A stretch of 64,000 nucleotides of DNA from PNON01 sp964387025 (GCA_964387025.1 CAYLUZ010000008.1:1-64000), one strand, 5' to 3'. Shown: positions 43,811 to 52,851, counted from the stretch's first letter. Notes: generated by a model not told the origin, from the letters alone. Numbers and translations: made by a program.

Positions 43811-44188
43811 TTATTCTAAATCCTTCCGTAAATCTCCAGCATCAAGAGTGTGTAATAATTCTGGTTCCTCGTAAAGAATATCCACGGTATCGTAGGATAA
43901 CTCTGGCATCAATGGTGCTAATGGGATTGTAGCGGGAGGATAGATACGTTCGGGTATAAAAGGTGGCATTCTTTTAGGGTGAGTATATTCTTCTACACGT
44001 TTGCCAAGGATTCTGGGGTCATTGGATAATCTACCAACAAAAACACCTAAGATTGAATAGACCTCCCGTTGTGGCGTAACCCAGCCGATCCATTCTCCCT
44101 GTGTATTATAGAGATAAGGATACATAAGAAATGCTCCGGGGTCACCCCGGGAAGTATAAATTGCAATTATTTTAGGCGGGTTATTCAT
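43811..44188 (-). CDS. Small protein resembling the 4-fold beta-flower domain
   Basis: A 125-residue soluble protein. The segment YLYNTQGEWIGWVTPQREVY, followed by SILGVFVGRLS, looks like the short repeated strands (DGxWVGW type) of the 4-fold beta-flower domain; the tail is rich in proline. It ends 5 bases before the ChlI-like gene, so the two are probably cotranscribed. I know no function for it. The fold assignment is from memory of pattern only. Confidence 0.65.
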   Translation of the reverse strand: MNNPPKIIAIYTSRGDPGAFLMYPYLYNTQGEWIGWVTPQREVYSILGVFVGRLSNDPRILGKRVEEYTHPKRMPPFIPERIYPPATIPLAPLMPELSYDTVDILYEEPELLHTLDAGDLRKDLE

Positions 44189-44206
44189 GGATCAAATATG
44201 TCTTTC

Positions 44207-44662
44207 TTAACTAATATCTCCATATGTCCAATAGCGGTTTGCAAAAAAATTCCAGAACATAACCACAATTATTGTAACCCCTAACGAAATATTATGGCCT
44301 AAAAAAGTAGGAGTGAATGGGGCAGGAAAAGCTGTCGCAATAAAATATCTTGAGAAGACTTTTTCCAGGTATGCAAATAATGGAGTGCGGATGGTGAGGC
44401 CAATCACACTAATTATTATAAATTGCAGTAATTGATGGGTAATATGTTTTGTGCGGGAATCTGGATACGTCCAGTATCGATTCCAAATAAAATTGCTGCA
44501 AACCGCGCAGATAAATGAAATGACGCTCGCAACAACAGCGCTTATTCCTGTAAAATGCGTAAGAAGATTAAATACACCAAAATCAATCACTGCACCAATA
44601 GCACCTACAAGAGCAAAGCGCATAAACCGTGCTTGTTCGTTGCGTTTTAGAATTAAAGTCAT
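44207..44662 (-). CDS. GtrA-like membrane protein
   Basis: A 151-residue four-helix membrane protein. FMRFALVGAIGAVIDFGVFNLL and the two NRYWTY repeats (NFIWNRYWTY, NFFANRYWTY) are diagnostic of GtrA. The family is thought to flip or present polyprenyl-phosphate sugars for surface glycosylation. It overlaps the epimerase-type gene by ATGA, so nucleotide-sugar synthesis and membrane sugar handling are coupled. Confidence 0.92.
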   Translation of the reverse strand: MTLILKRNEQARFMRFALVGAIGAVIDFGVFNLLTHFTGISAVVASVISFICAVCSNFIWNRYWTYPDSRTKHITHQLLQFIIISVIGLTIRTPLFAYLEKVFSRYFIATAFPAPFTPTFLGHNISLGVTIIVVMFWNFFANRYWTYGDIS

Positions 44663-45615
44663 AATGAAAGCATCTTTTTAAAATATGGAATTGTATTTAA
44701 TAACCCTTTTTCAAGCGCTGTGTACGGTTCCCAGTTTAGGATCGAGCGAGCCCGGGTAATTTCCGGCTGTCTCCTTTGTGGATCGTCTCCGAGCCGCAAG
44801 GCAGGCAAAAATGTTACTCCGGCCTGGTTACCTGTTAGGAGGTTTATGATTTGTGCAAATTCCAAAATGGATGTCTCGTGAGGATTACCAATATTTACGG
44901 GAAAATGCTCATCAGATAAAAGTAATCGATAAATACCTTCGACCAGGTCATCCACGTAGCAAAAACTACGTGTTTGTGAGCCATCCCCATAAATCGTTAA
45001 AGGTTCACCTTTCAGCGCTTGAAGAAGGAAATTTGGAACGACACGGCCATCATCAAGGCGCATTTGCGGACCATAAGTGTTAAAAATGCGTACAATGCGT
45101 GTGTTCAACCCATGATATCGATGATAAGCCATGGTAAGTGCTTCAGCAAAACGTTTTGCTTCATCATAAACAGATCTTGCACCTATTGGATCTGCATGCC
45201 CCCAATAACTTTCATCCTGGGGGTGAACCTCAGGATCTCCATAGATCTCACTAGTGGAGGCTAACAGGAACCTGGCATTATTAACACGGGCAACACCCAG
45301 AGAATTATGCGTTCCCAATGCTCCTGCTTTCATAGTCTGAATGGGTAAATTTGGATATCCATAAGGAGAAGCGGGATTAGGACTGGCAGGAGAGGCAAAA
45401 TGCATTACTGCATCCACCTTTCCCGGGATGAAAATAAAATTGGCAACATCGTGCTTATAAAACTCAAAATTTGAATTTCCTGCGAGATGAGCAATATTTT
45501 CCGGATTCCCTGTGATGAAGTTATCCATTCCAACGACACAGTGACCTTCAAGGAGCAGGCGATTACAAAGATGGGAACCTAAAAAACCTGCGGCACCTGT
45601 AATTAATATTCTCAT
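44659..45615 (-). CDS. NAD-dependent epimerase/dehydratase, UDP-xylose synthase-like
   Basis: A 318-residue extended SDR enzyme. NAD site GAAGFLG (7-13), STSEIYGDP, and the catalytic YDEAK preceded by IGARSV match the UDP-glucuronate decarboxylase (UXS) group, whose hallmark is GPRSCYDEGKR. FNTYGPQMRLDDGRVVPNF is also typical of that group. The likely product is UDP-xylose for cell-surface glycans; a related UDP-sugar epimerase is the alternative. GAGG precedes ATG 45615. Confidence 0.87.
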   Translation of the reverse strand: MRILITGAAGFLGSHLCNRLLLEGHCVVGMDNFITGNPENIAHLAGNSNFEFYKHDVANFIFIPGKVDAVMHFASPASPNPASPYGYPNLPIQTMKAGALGTHNSLGVARVNNARFLLASTSEIYGDPEVHPQDESYWGHADPIGARSVYDEAKRFAEALTMAYHRYHGLNTRIVRIFNTYGPQMRLDDGRVVPNFLLQALKGEPLTIYGDGSQTRSFCYVDDLVEGIYRLLLSDEHFPVNIGNPHETSILEFAQIINLLTGNQAGVTFLPALRLGDDPQRRQPEITRARSILNWEPYTALEKGLLNTIPYFKKMLSL

Positions 45616-45636
45616 ATTTACCTCAAAATGAATTGA

Positions 45637-47211
45637 TTATCGCCAATGAATTCGGCTTATTAGGCCACTACCGGTTATCTGGAAGCCTTCCTGGGTTTGA
45701 ACATCAACCAGCCAGAGATTTCCCTCGTAAATAATTGCAATAAATGCACCATTTTGAAAATCTGGAGTCCAGTATATTGATTGTGGATTCAATCCGGGTG
45801 ATCCTTCTGCAGGAAATATTGTGACCTGATTGGATGCATCTTGATCCATTACAGAGATCCGGTACCGACTAGTATCGCTCTGGTCCGGAAAGATAGCCTG
45901 GAGGTAAGCTATTAGAAAACTTCCATTGGGTTGTATAGGAGAAGCAGCCGGATTAGCAAACATTCCGCTATTCGGATTGAGAGTAATCTGGTACTTCTGG
46001 TCAAGCGGAATAGCATTTAATGAAAAGTGAATTGATGACTCAGGTGATGTAGTATCAGTTGATGACGGATGGGTAACTGTAAACATGAATTTGCTATCTG
46101 GTGCCCATGTTAATCCGGGAACCCAGGCCCAATCACTATGGGTCTCATATGGAACAATGGATAGTATCTGATTGAATTTTCCACCTTTTAGATCGACATA
46201 ACCAACGCCGTCGGGTCGAAAATATGCCAATTGAGTTCCATCCGGAGACCAGGCAAAATTAGTTCCCCACCAGCCATAGATTCCACCAGAATTTGCATCC
46301 ACTTTTTTTATTGGTGCGCTTAATGTTCCATTTGGAACGAAATTCCGATAAAAGAGATCATTGTTAGACTGCCATCCTGGGGCGGTGGATCTTGGTTCAA
46401 CTGTGGAATAAATGATCGTGTGACTTGAATTTGGTATCCAGTCAGCGAATTGGATCACATTTTTAACTTCCAGATCAATCGGTGTTGAATTTTCCCTGTC
46501 AATGCGGACCACCCAAAGGGAGTTGATATAATCTTGATTAGGTGGACTTTTTCTGGAGAATAATAACCATTCTCGATCAAATGAAATAGTAAATATATGA
46601 CCATCAAGATCCCCAGAAGTAACGACTGGACGTCTATTGCCAGTTGCGCCTTCGATCACCCAGGCGTTCCCGTTGTCAATATATGCCAGAATCCCAGAAA
46701 TTGATCTTGATGTAAAAGGAGTTTGTACGCCTATCATCACAATTTCTGGTGTGGGATCTGTCACGATGACAGTCTTAAATTCAATATTGGAAACTTCCTG
46801 TCCATCTTCGATCGTTCGTTTATAAGTAACAGTTTTACTTCCATTAATTCCACTTTGTAATATCCGTGATTCACCTTCTGGAAGCGATTCATTCTTTACA
46901 TTTTGATGATCATATGGAATGACTTCATTTTTATCGTAGTATTCTTCCACAACCCGGGTAATTGTGATCACTTCTCCATTGGTGACTATTGCTGCCAACG
47001 GCGGATCGATCCTATCCAGGGTTCCGAGTAAAATTCCTGCTTTAGCCAAAGTATTCTGAACAGATGAATTTGCGGGAATGAATAGCCCTGTTTTTGAGCC
47101 GTCCGCTGCTATGGTTACTTGAATCTCCTGAACATCAGGTGGTGTCATTCCCTGGCAGGATGATAAAAGAAGGCTCAAGATTGTGATAAGGATAACAGTT
47201 AGTCGTTGCAT
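45637..47211 (-). CDS. Lipoprotein with DUF348/G5-like N-terminus and beta-propeller
   Basis: A 524-residue exported lipoprotein: signal peptide with lipobox LLSSC (C19). Residues about 28-75 resemble DUF348 (VTIAADGSKTGLFIPANSS, GILLGTLDRI). Residues about 80-155 resemble a G5 domain (ITRVVEEYYDKNEVIPYD, GSKTVTYKRTIEDGQEV). The rest carries repeated PD40/WD40-like blades (WSPDGTQLAYFRPDG, TWAPDSKFMFTV). G5 domains bind cell-wall sugars, so this may be a surface or peptidoglycan-associated sensor or scaffold. No ribosome site before ATG 47211. A second lipoprotein gene lies 23 bases upstream. Confidence 0.78.
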   Translation of the reverse strand: MQRLTVILITILSLLLSSCQGMTPPDVQEIQVTIAADGSKTGLFIPANSSVQNTLAKAGILLGTLDRIDPPLAAIVTNGEVITITRVVEEYYDKNEVIPYDHQNVKNESLPEGESRILQSGINGSKTVTYKRTIEDGQEVSNIEFKTVIVTDPTPEIVMIGVQTPFTSRSISGILAYIDNGNAWVIEGATGNRRPVVTSGDLDGHIFTISFDREWLLFSRKSPPNQDYINSLWVVRIDRENSTPIDLEVKNVIQFADWIPNSSHTIIYSTVEPRSTAPGWQSNNDLFYRNFVPNGTLSAPIKKVDANSGGIYGWWGTNFAWSPDGTQLAYFRPDGVGYVDLKGGKFNQILSIVPYETHSDWAWVPGLTWAPDSKFMFTVTHPSSTDTTSPESSIHFSLNAIPLDQKYQITLNPNSGMFANPAASPIQPNGSFLIAYLQAIFPDQSDTSRYRISVMDQDASNQVTIFPAEGSPGLNPQSIYWTPDFQNGAFIAIIYEGNLWLVDVQTQEGFQITGSGLISRIHWR

Positions 47212-47234
47212 ATTAGCAGATTAATAAATAGGCT

Positions 47235-47819
47235 CTATTGGGTTACTGAAATCATAATCTTTCCATCTTCAATTGTGACTTGATTAACTGTGGTGTCACC
47301 CAATTCAGATTCCATCGAAGATAAAAGTGATTGATTGATCAATGCTGAGATTTGCTCCAGCATAAAACCTGGCAGATCGATTGCATCAAATTTTAAGGAT
47401 TGGATCTCAATTATTGGATGGTGATTATCATCAACCTTGATATTTATTTCTAATGATACGTTTCCGGATAATGACTGCAGGATTGAGTTGCCATCACTCG
47501 ATGTCGGTGGAGCCAAAATTGCAGTTATCTTGCATATCCCATTTTCCAGGGAAACAACAGGATCAGTCAGTTTTATATCAGGGTTCTCTGATGAGAATTT
47601 ATTGATCCACTCAACAACATCCTGTTCAGTAAAAACAATTTCATTACTATTACCAGTAGATGGTTGCAAAGTCTGTAAGGGTGTTTCTGTTGTGGGAGTA
47701 ATTGCCTTCATTAAATTTTGAGTATTCTTAATTCCCGACATTAAATTACAGCTCATGATCAGAAAGACCAGAATGATTGATATAATACATAAACGTAAGC
47801 GTTTATTAGTGAGAAACAT
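47235..47819 (-). CDS. Unrecognised small lipoprotein
   Basis: A 194-residue protein with a signal peptide and lipobox LIMSC (C24). The mature part starts with a Thr/Pro-rich stretch and continues as a beta-strand-rich domain with ITEDGKIMISVTQ-like alternating strands near the end. No family recognised. GGAGG lies nine bases before ATG 47819. It is divergent from scpB (35 bases) and probably cotranscribed with the G5/propeller lipoprotein. Confidence 0.75.
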   Translation of the reverse strand: MFLTNKRLRLCIISIILVFLIMSCNLMSGIKNTQNLMKAITPTTETPLQTLQPSTGNSNEIVFTEQDVVEWINKFSSENPDIKLTDPVVSLENGICKITAILAPPTSSDGNSILQSLSGNVSLEINIKVDDNHHPIIEIQSLKFDAIDLPGFMLEQISALINQSLLSSMESELGDTTVNQVTIEDGKIMISVTQ

Positions 47820-47854
47820 TAATTAAACCTCCATAACTTGAGAGTAATTATAGC

Positions 47855-48430
47855 ATGACAGAATCTAATGAGCTACAGAAGGACATTTCCCTTGTTGACC
47901 AGGTTGAGGGGCTATTATTTGTTGCTCCAGGGCCTGTTGCTTTACAACAAATTGCTGCCAGCCTCGATGTTTCAACATCCGCTATCGAGGAATCGATACA
48001 GGATTTAATTAAAAGATACGAACGATCCGGCGGATTATACCTACAGAACCATAAAGGGAAATATCAATTAACAACAAAACCTGGACTTGGCGCAGTTATA
48101 GAGAAATTCCTAGGATTACAGGCTACTTCACGGTTGAGTAGAGCCGGGTTAGAAACATTGGCCATTATTGCATATAAACAACCATTTACTCGACCTCAGT
48201 TGGATGATGTGCGGGGTGTAAATAGCGATGGTGTATTAAAAAGTCTATTAAGTAAAGGGTTAATTGAAGAAACCGGACGGGCAGAAGGTCCTGGACGGCC
48301 AATTATCTATGGAACGACCTCAGAATTCCTTCAATACTTTGGCTTGACCTCCCTGGAGAATCTACCTCCCCTGGGTATCAATATAGAGAATGAGGCCATG
48401 GAAATACAAGATAAAGTGTTTAAGGATTAG
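47855..48430 (+). CDS. scpB: Segregation and condensation protein B
   Basis: A 191-residue winged-helix dimer of the SMC-ScpAB condensin. The segments VEGLLFVAPGPVALQQIA, SRLSRAGLETLAIIAYKQPFTRPQLDDVRGVNSDGVL and the final TSEFLQYFGL are diagnostic. It binds the ScpA kleisin. rluB follows after 3 bases, a common pairing. The gene lies about 10 kb from smc. Confidence 0.96.
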   Translation: MTESNELQKDISLVDQVEGLLFVAPGPVALQQIAASLDVSTSAIEESIQDLIKRYERSGGLYLQNHKGKYQLTTKPGLGAVIEKFLGLQATSRLSRAGLETLAIIAYKQPFTRPQLDDVRGVNSDGVLKSLLSKGLIEETGRAEGPGRPIIYGTTSEFLQYFGLTSLENLPPLGINIENEAMEIQDKVFKD

Positions 48431-48433
48431 AAA

Positions 48434-49156
48434 ATGACATTAGAAAGAGTACAAAAAATATTAGCAAGTTTGGGATATGGGTCCAGGCGTGGTTGTGAGG
48501 AATTGATTTCCGCAGGGCGGATCAGGGTAAATGGTCATGGAATAAAGCTTGGCGACAAGGCTGATATTGAGGTTGACAGAATTGAATTGGATTTCAAACC
48601 GATCAAAGAATCGATCGAACGGATTTATATTGCTTTGTATAAACCAAGAAAATATTTATCGGTAATAGATGATAATGATGACCGGCCAAATGTAAGGGAT
48701 ATTATCGGACTGAAAAAACATCTTTTCCCCATAGGGCGTTTGGATTTTGACAGTGAGGGATTGATCCTGTTGACCAACGATGGTGAACTGGCTAACAGAT
48801 TGACCCATCCTCGTTATGGACACGAAAAAGAATACCAGGTTCAGGTTGGTGCAAAACCTGATCAGGAACAATTAGAGATATGGAAAAGGGGAGTTGTTTT
48901 GGAAGATGGTTACAAAACAGCGCCTGTGCAGCTTGAAGTAATGAGCAACTCTGGCGACAAAGCATGGTTAAAAATTATCATGAAAGAAGGTCGAAAACGA
49001 CAGATCCGGGAAATTGGCTCGAGAATTGGATTACCAGTATTTAGAATAAAACGGACGAGAATTGGCAGTATTAAGCTCGGAAAATTGAAAGTGGGGGAAT
49101 GGAGATACCTTTCCAAGCAGGAAGTAGCAGAATTAAATAAATATAAAACCGCCTGA
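48434..49156 (+). CDS. rluB: 23S rRNA pseudouridine synthase RluB family
   Basis: A 240-residue RsuA/RluB-type enzyme: N-terminal S4 RNA-binding domain (about 3-50), catalytic GRLDFDSEG (101-109) with nucleophile D104, and RKRQIREIGSRIG near the C-terminus. It modifies a uridine in 23S rRNA (U2605 in E. coli). The stop codon lies inside the terminator stem at 49146-49171. Confidence 0.93.
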   Translation: MTLERVQKILASLGYGSRRGCEELISAGRIRVNGHGIKLGDKADIEVDRIELDFKPIKESIERIYIALYKPRKYLSVIDDNDDRPNVRDIIGLKKHLFPIGRLDFDSEGLILLTNDGELANRLTHPRYGHEKEYQVQVGAKPDQEQLEIWKRGVVLEDGYKTAPVQLEVMSNSGDKAWLKIIMKEGRKRQIREIGSRIGLPVFRIKRTRIGSIKLGKLKVGEWRYLSKQEVAELNKYKTA

Positions 49157-49171
49157 TATTTCAGGCGGTTT
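49146..49171 (+). terminator. Bidirectional terminator between rluB and the NERD-like gene
   Basis: AAACCGCCTGA-TATT-TCAGGCGGTTT: perfect 11-bp stem followed by ATTTTC. The rluB stop codon is within the stem; the convergent gene ends 6 bases beyond. Confidence 0.85.
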
Positions 49172-49176
49172 ATTTT

Positions 49177-49869
49177 CTAGACGGATAACGATTTATTGAT
49201 CTCGTCGATCGTTTCCAAAGGTATCATATCAGTTTTTGCTCGCTTCCGGACCATATCCTTTATCTTTTTGATTGGGATTGCTGGAATTGGAGCTTCATCT
49301 GCATTAATTTCAACTGTTGGATGTGTAAAGACAAGTGCTACATTCAGTTCAGGAAGGTCAACACCCAGAGCTTTTTTCGCAAATCCCCGGGAATAATCCG
49401 AAACCAGGTTTTCATAATCCAGGTTTGGCTTTCCGATACTGTCCCCGGCGAAAATCTTTCGTAAAGAATTTCCACCTTTATGTTTCCATTTACCACCAGT
49501 ATAAGTAATCTTTCCCTGTTGTGGATAAGTTATAAACCCCCATATACCGTTTGGGCTGACTAGCAGGTTGGGCAGCGGAGATGAATATATATAAAGAGTA
49601 TATTTATCGTCCAGACCCTTTAATGAGCTTGTGATCAATTCATCTGGCCTTGGGGATTTTCCCCAACGATTTTGCATAAAAATACTTATCTGCGATAGGG
49701 TAAAGCCAACTAGTAAAGCACCAAAAGTCAAAAACAGAGTTTTTGTTTCCTCATTTTGGGTAATGGACAGGTAAATGCCTGAACCTAACACTGCCAGACT
49801 TGCCCAGGTAATATATTTGGTAATTTTTACATTCTTATCAATGTATTTTTGATTGCTAATGACTTTCAT
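49177..49869 (-). CDS. NERD-like membrane protein lacking nuclease residues
   Basis: A 230-residue protein with two N-terminal helices (about 20-38 and 44-62). The following domain has the NERD layout: PRPDELITSSLKGL, then NLLVSPNGIWGFITYPQQGKI. In active NERD nucleases this strand reads like NIDHVVVGPGGVFVIDAK. Here the Asp of the first strand and the acidic-x-Lys of the second are both missing, so it is probably not a nuclease. AAGGA precedes ATG 49869. It lies downstream of plsX on the same strand. Confidence 0.65.
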   Translation of the reverse strand: MKVISNQKYIDKNVKITKYITWASLAVLGSGIYLSITQNEETKTLFLTFGALLVGFTLSQISIFMQNRWGKSPRPDELITSSLKGLDDKYTLYIYSSPLPNLLVSPNGIWGFITYPQQGKITYTGGKWKHKGGNSLRKIFAGDSIGKPNLDYENLVSDYSRGFAKKALGVDLPELNVALVFTHPTVEINADEAPIPAIPIKKIKDMVRKRAKTDMIPLETIDEINKSLSV

Positions 49870-49891
49870 TGGATCCTTTTTGAGATATTAA

Positions 49892-50896
49892 TTATGTTAG
49901 ATTTGAAATATTTTCCTGAATGGAATTTCGTAAAGCACCTAGTAAATCTGCTTGATCCATTTCACGGGCAAATACTAATGCATTATATAACGCTTTTGCA
50001 TCAGACCGTCCATGTCCTATGAAAACCAGCCCATCAATTCCCAATAATAACCCGGCACCAACCTCAGATGGATCCATCATTTTTCTAACTTTCAAAAGTG
50101 CAGGTTTTGCGAGCAGTGCCCCAATTTTTGAACTGATTGAAGCCGTAAGGTTCTCTTTAAGAATATTTATGATCAATTTACCAACTGCCTCACTGGTTTT
50201 TAACAAAACATTTCCTGTGAAACCGTCAGTTACCGCTACATCCGCCTGACCACCGAATACTTCTTTGGCTTCAACATTCCCCACGAAATTCAATCCACTT
50301 TTTGACAATAATGGGTAAGTATCTTTAACTAATTGATTACCCTTACCAGCTTCTTCACCATTTGAAAGTAAGCCTAAGCGAGGTTTTTCGACTTTTAACA
50401 GTTTTTGGGCATAGACACTGCCCATAACAGCGAATTCAAGAAGGAACTCCGGTTTGCATTCAGCGTTCGCACCTACATCCAACACAATGCATTTTCCATT
50501 TTTTACGGGAAATATGGCTGCCAGCGCAGGCCGTAATACTCCTTTTATTCGGCCGAGTTTTAGTAAAGCATTTACCATTGCACCGCCGGTATTACCCGCA
50601 GTGACAAAAGCATTTGCTTTCCCGCTTTTTATTAAATCCATTCCCACTGCCATCGAATTTTGGCTTTTCTTTCTCGCATTTTCCACCGGTTTATCTTCCA
50701 TTTCGAGAACTTCAGCAGCGTGGATGATCTGTATTGGAAGATTTGCACCTCCGGCAGTTAAAATCTTTTCCTTTAGGATTTCTTCATTGCCTACCAAAAA
50801 AAGCGGCTCATTAAATGTTCTCGTAAATTGGATAGCAGCCTTGACTTCCGGAATCGGGTAATCGTCACTGCCCATTGCATCTAAAATAACTGTCAT
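49892..50896 (-). CDS. plsX: Phosphate acyltransferase PlsX
   Basis: A 334-residue enzyme making acyl-phosphate from acyl-ACP for phospholipid synthesis. Hallmarks: VILDAMGSDDYP, EDKPVENARKKSQNSM, TAGNTGGAMV, LDVGANAECKPE and VTDGFTGNVLLK. GAGG precedes ATG 50896. The partner acyltransferase PlsY is not in the window. It is divergent from tRNA-Leu. Confidence 0.97.
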   Translation of the reverse strand: MTVILDAMGSDDYPIPEVKAAIQFTRTFNEPLFLVGNEEILKEKILTAGGANLPIQIIHAAEVLEMEDKPVENARKKSQNSMAVGMDLIKSGKANAFVTAGNTGGAMVNALLKLGRIKGVLRPALAAIFPVKNGKCIVLDVGANAECKPEFLLEFAVMGSVYAQKLLKVEKPRLGLLSNGEEAGKGNQLVKDTYPLLSKSGLNFVGNVEAKEVFGGQADVAVTDGFTGNVLLKTSEAVGKLIINILKENLTASISSKIGALLAKPALLKVRKMMDPSEVGAGLLLGIDGLVFIGHGRSDAKALYNALVFAREMDQADLLGALRNSIQENISNLT

Positions 50897-50932
50897 AGAA
50901 TAACCTCACTCCTGAAAAGAGAATAAATTCTA

Positions 50933-50966
50933 GTCTCCTTGACAAGCAATTGGAGACGGTTATAAT
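50933..50966 (+). promoter_or_regulatory. Consensus promoter of tRNA-Leu, with a spanning inverted repeat
   Basis: TTGACA (50939-50944), 16-base spacer, TATAAT (50961-50966): both hexamers perfect, 13 bases before the tRNA. GTCTCC (50933-50938) and GGAGAC (50952-50957) are 6-base inverted arms flanking the -35, which could be an operator in this divergent plsX/tRNA region. Confidence 0.85.
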
Positions 50967-50979
50967 TGCTCTGCTATTG

Positions 50980-51061
50980 GCGCTGGTGCTGGAATTGGCA
51001 GACAGGCATGGTTGAGGGCCATGTGCCGCAAGGCGTGGGGGTTCAAGTCCCCCCCAGCGCA
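50980..51061 (+). tRNA. tRNA-Leu (GAG)
   Basis: Acceptor GCGCTGG pairs with CCAGCGC. The anticodon arm CATGG-TTGAGGG-CCATG gives anticodon GAG. A class II variable arm (GCC-GCAA-GGC) and a GGGGG/CCCCC T stem are present. CCA is not encoded (CAA follows the discriminator), unlike tRNA-Asp in this window. Confidence 0.97.
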
Positions 51062-51065
51062 CAAT

Positions 51066-51090
51066 AAAGCCGCTTGTGCGGCTTTTTTTT
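51066..51090 (+). terminator. Intrinsic terminator of tRNA-Leu
   Basis: AAAGCCGC-TTGT-GCGGCTTT and a run of T: 8-bp stem starting 5 bases after the tRNA. Confidence 0.95.
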
Positions 51091-51222
51091 ATATAGTCGT
51101 GTTAATTTGCAGATTAAAGTGTATATTAAGGATAGACGATTTGGACTATTTTTACAAGGCGGGAAATAAAATTGTTCGGTTAATCGGTCGAAATATTTAT
51201 TGAGAAAGAAGAAGATAAAGAT

Positions 51223-52851
51223 ATGAAATTATGCACAGTTGAGCAAATGAAGCAATTCGAAAAAAATGCTGTGAGCCATGGACTAACCATTCCACAGATG
51301 ATGGAAAATGCGGGCAATGGAATAGCTGACTACATTATCAAATATTGTGGGGAAGAGAAAAGTTGTAGAGTGATTATTGGTCTTGTAGGTCCCGGGAACA
51401 ATGGTGGGGATGTTCTTCTCGCATTAAAACAACTGGTCATAAAAGGATATAAAACAGTAGCATTTTGTTATTCACGAGAAACCGGGGAAGATGAAGAGCT
51501 CCGAGGTTATATTGATTCTGGTGGAACCGCATTGCCTGCTGAAAAGGCTGTTTTTAAGAAACTGCTCGACGGCACTGATAATAATAAAATTCTGATCCTT
51601 GACGGTTTCATGGGGACAGGGTTTCATCTCCCCATAAAAGACGATCTAAAAGGGTTCTTAAACTTTGTAAAGAATAAAATTCTCGAAAAGAATATTGGAA
51701 TATTTGCTATAGATTGTCCTTCCGGGGTGGATTGCACTTCCGGGGAGATGGATGATGCAACTTTAAAAGCTGAAGCTACTATTTGTATGGCAGCTGTAAA
51801 AGAGGGATTGTTAAAGTTTCCGGGATTTGAATATGCGGGAACTTTTAGAACGGTAGATATCGGGTTGGATACAGTAATCCCAGGTTGGGATAAGGAACTT
51901 TCAACCGTAATCTCAAAAGAGCAGGCTAAAAAAATTCTTCCCGTACGGTCAAATAATTCCCACAAAGGCACATTTGGAAAAGTTTTGATGATTGGTAGCT
52001 CGATCAATTATTGTGGAGCGGTCTTGTTATCTGCAAAAGCAGGTTATAGGTCCGGCGCTGGATTGGTGACTTTAGGCGTTACGGAACCGGTTTATAGCGT
52101 AATTGCCGGGCAGTTGCCTGAAGCCACCTGGGTTTTACTTCCTGGTGATATGGGGGATCTCACAGAAGATGCAGTCAATATTTTACTAAATGAATTCGCT
52201 AAAACCGATGCAGTATTACTCGGCCCTGGACTGGGAGTCAACAATAAAACCGAAAGATTTATTCTAAAATTAATTTCATCCTTTCAACACAGGGCAATGA
52301 AGAAGATGGGTTTCATTTCTCAAGAATCCAAAATAGATCCGAAATTGCAAATCAACCAGCCGCCCTTTATTATTGATGCAGATGCACTCAAATGTCTGGC
52401 TAAAATTCCGGAATGGTGGAAATTCTTATCCAGCTCTGTGGTCATCACACCACATCCTGGTGAGATGAGTATTTTAACTGGTATCCCAATCGATAACATT
52501 CAAAAAAACCGGGTGGAAGTTAGCGAGAAATTTGCTGAAGAATGGAATAAAACAATCGTCTTAAAAGGTGCATTGACAGTTATTGCTGACCCTAAAAAAG
52601 GGACGAGTATTCTTCCGATTGCCACTTCATCTCTAGCTCATGCCGGTACTGGTGATGTACTTTCAGGGATGATAGCAAGTTATGTTGGCCAAGGAATGAC
52701 TGGATATGAGGCTTCTATCCTGGCTTGTTACTTACAGGCCCATGCTGGACTACGAGCAGCCAGAGAATTGGGAAGTGAAGGTACGGTAATGGCCAGTGAC
52801 ATAATTCAACAATTAGGTAAAACTTATAATGATCTGGAAGAAAAAAAATAA
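51223..52851 (+). CDS. nnr: Bifunctional NAD(P)H-hydrate repair enzyme (epimerase plus dehydratase)
   Basis: A 542-residue fusion. The N-terminal half (about 1-215) is the NAD(P)HX epimerase (VGPGNNGGDVLLAL, AIDCPSGVDCTSGE). The C-terminal half (about 235-535) is the ADP-dependent dehydratase of the ribokinase-like fold (SHKGTFGKVLMIGSS, VVITPHPGEMSILTG, AHAGTGDVLSGMIA). It repairs damaged NADH and NADPH. Start ATG 51223 with an AG-rich but imperfect ribosome site. It is followed by a strong bidirectional terminator overlapping its stop. Confidence 0.95.
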   Translation: MKLCTVEQMKQFEKNAVSHGLTIPQMMENAGNGIADYIIKYCGEEKSCRVIIGLVGPGNNGGDVLLALKQLVIKGYKTVAFCYSRETGEDEELRGYIDSGGTALPAEKAVFKKLLDGTDNNKILILDGFMGTGFHLPIKDDLKGFLNFVKNKILEKNIGIFAIDCPSGVDCTSGEMDDATLKAEATICMAAVKEGLLKFPGFEYAGTFRTVDIGLDTVIPGWDKELSTVISKEQAKKILPVRSNNSHKGTFGKVLMIGSSINYCGAVLLSAKAGYRSGAGLVTLGVTEPVYSVIAGQLPEATWVLLPGDMGDLTEDAVNILLNEFAKTDAVLLGPGLGVNNKTERFILKLISSFQHRAMKKMGFISQESKIDPKLQINQPPFIIDADALKCLAKIPEWWKFLSSSVVITPHPGEMSILTGIPIDNIQKNRVEVSEKFAEEWNKTIVLKGALTVIADPKKGTSILPIATSSLAHAGTGDVLSGMIASYVGQGMTGYEASILACYLQAHAGLRAARELGSEGTVMASDIIQQLGKTYNDLEEKK

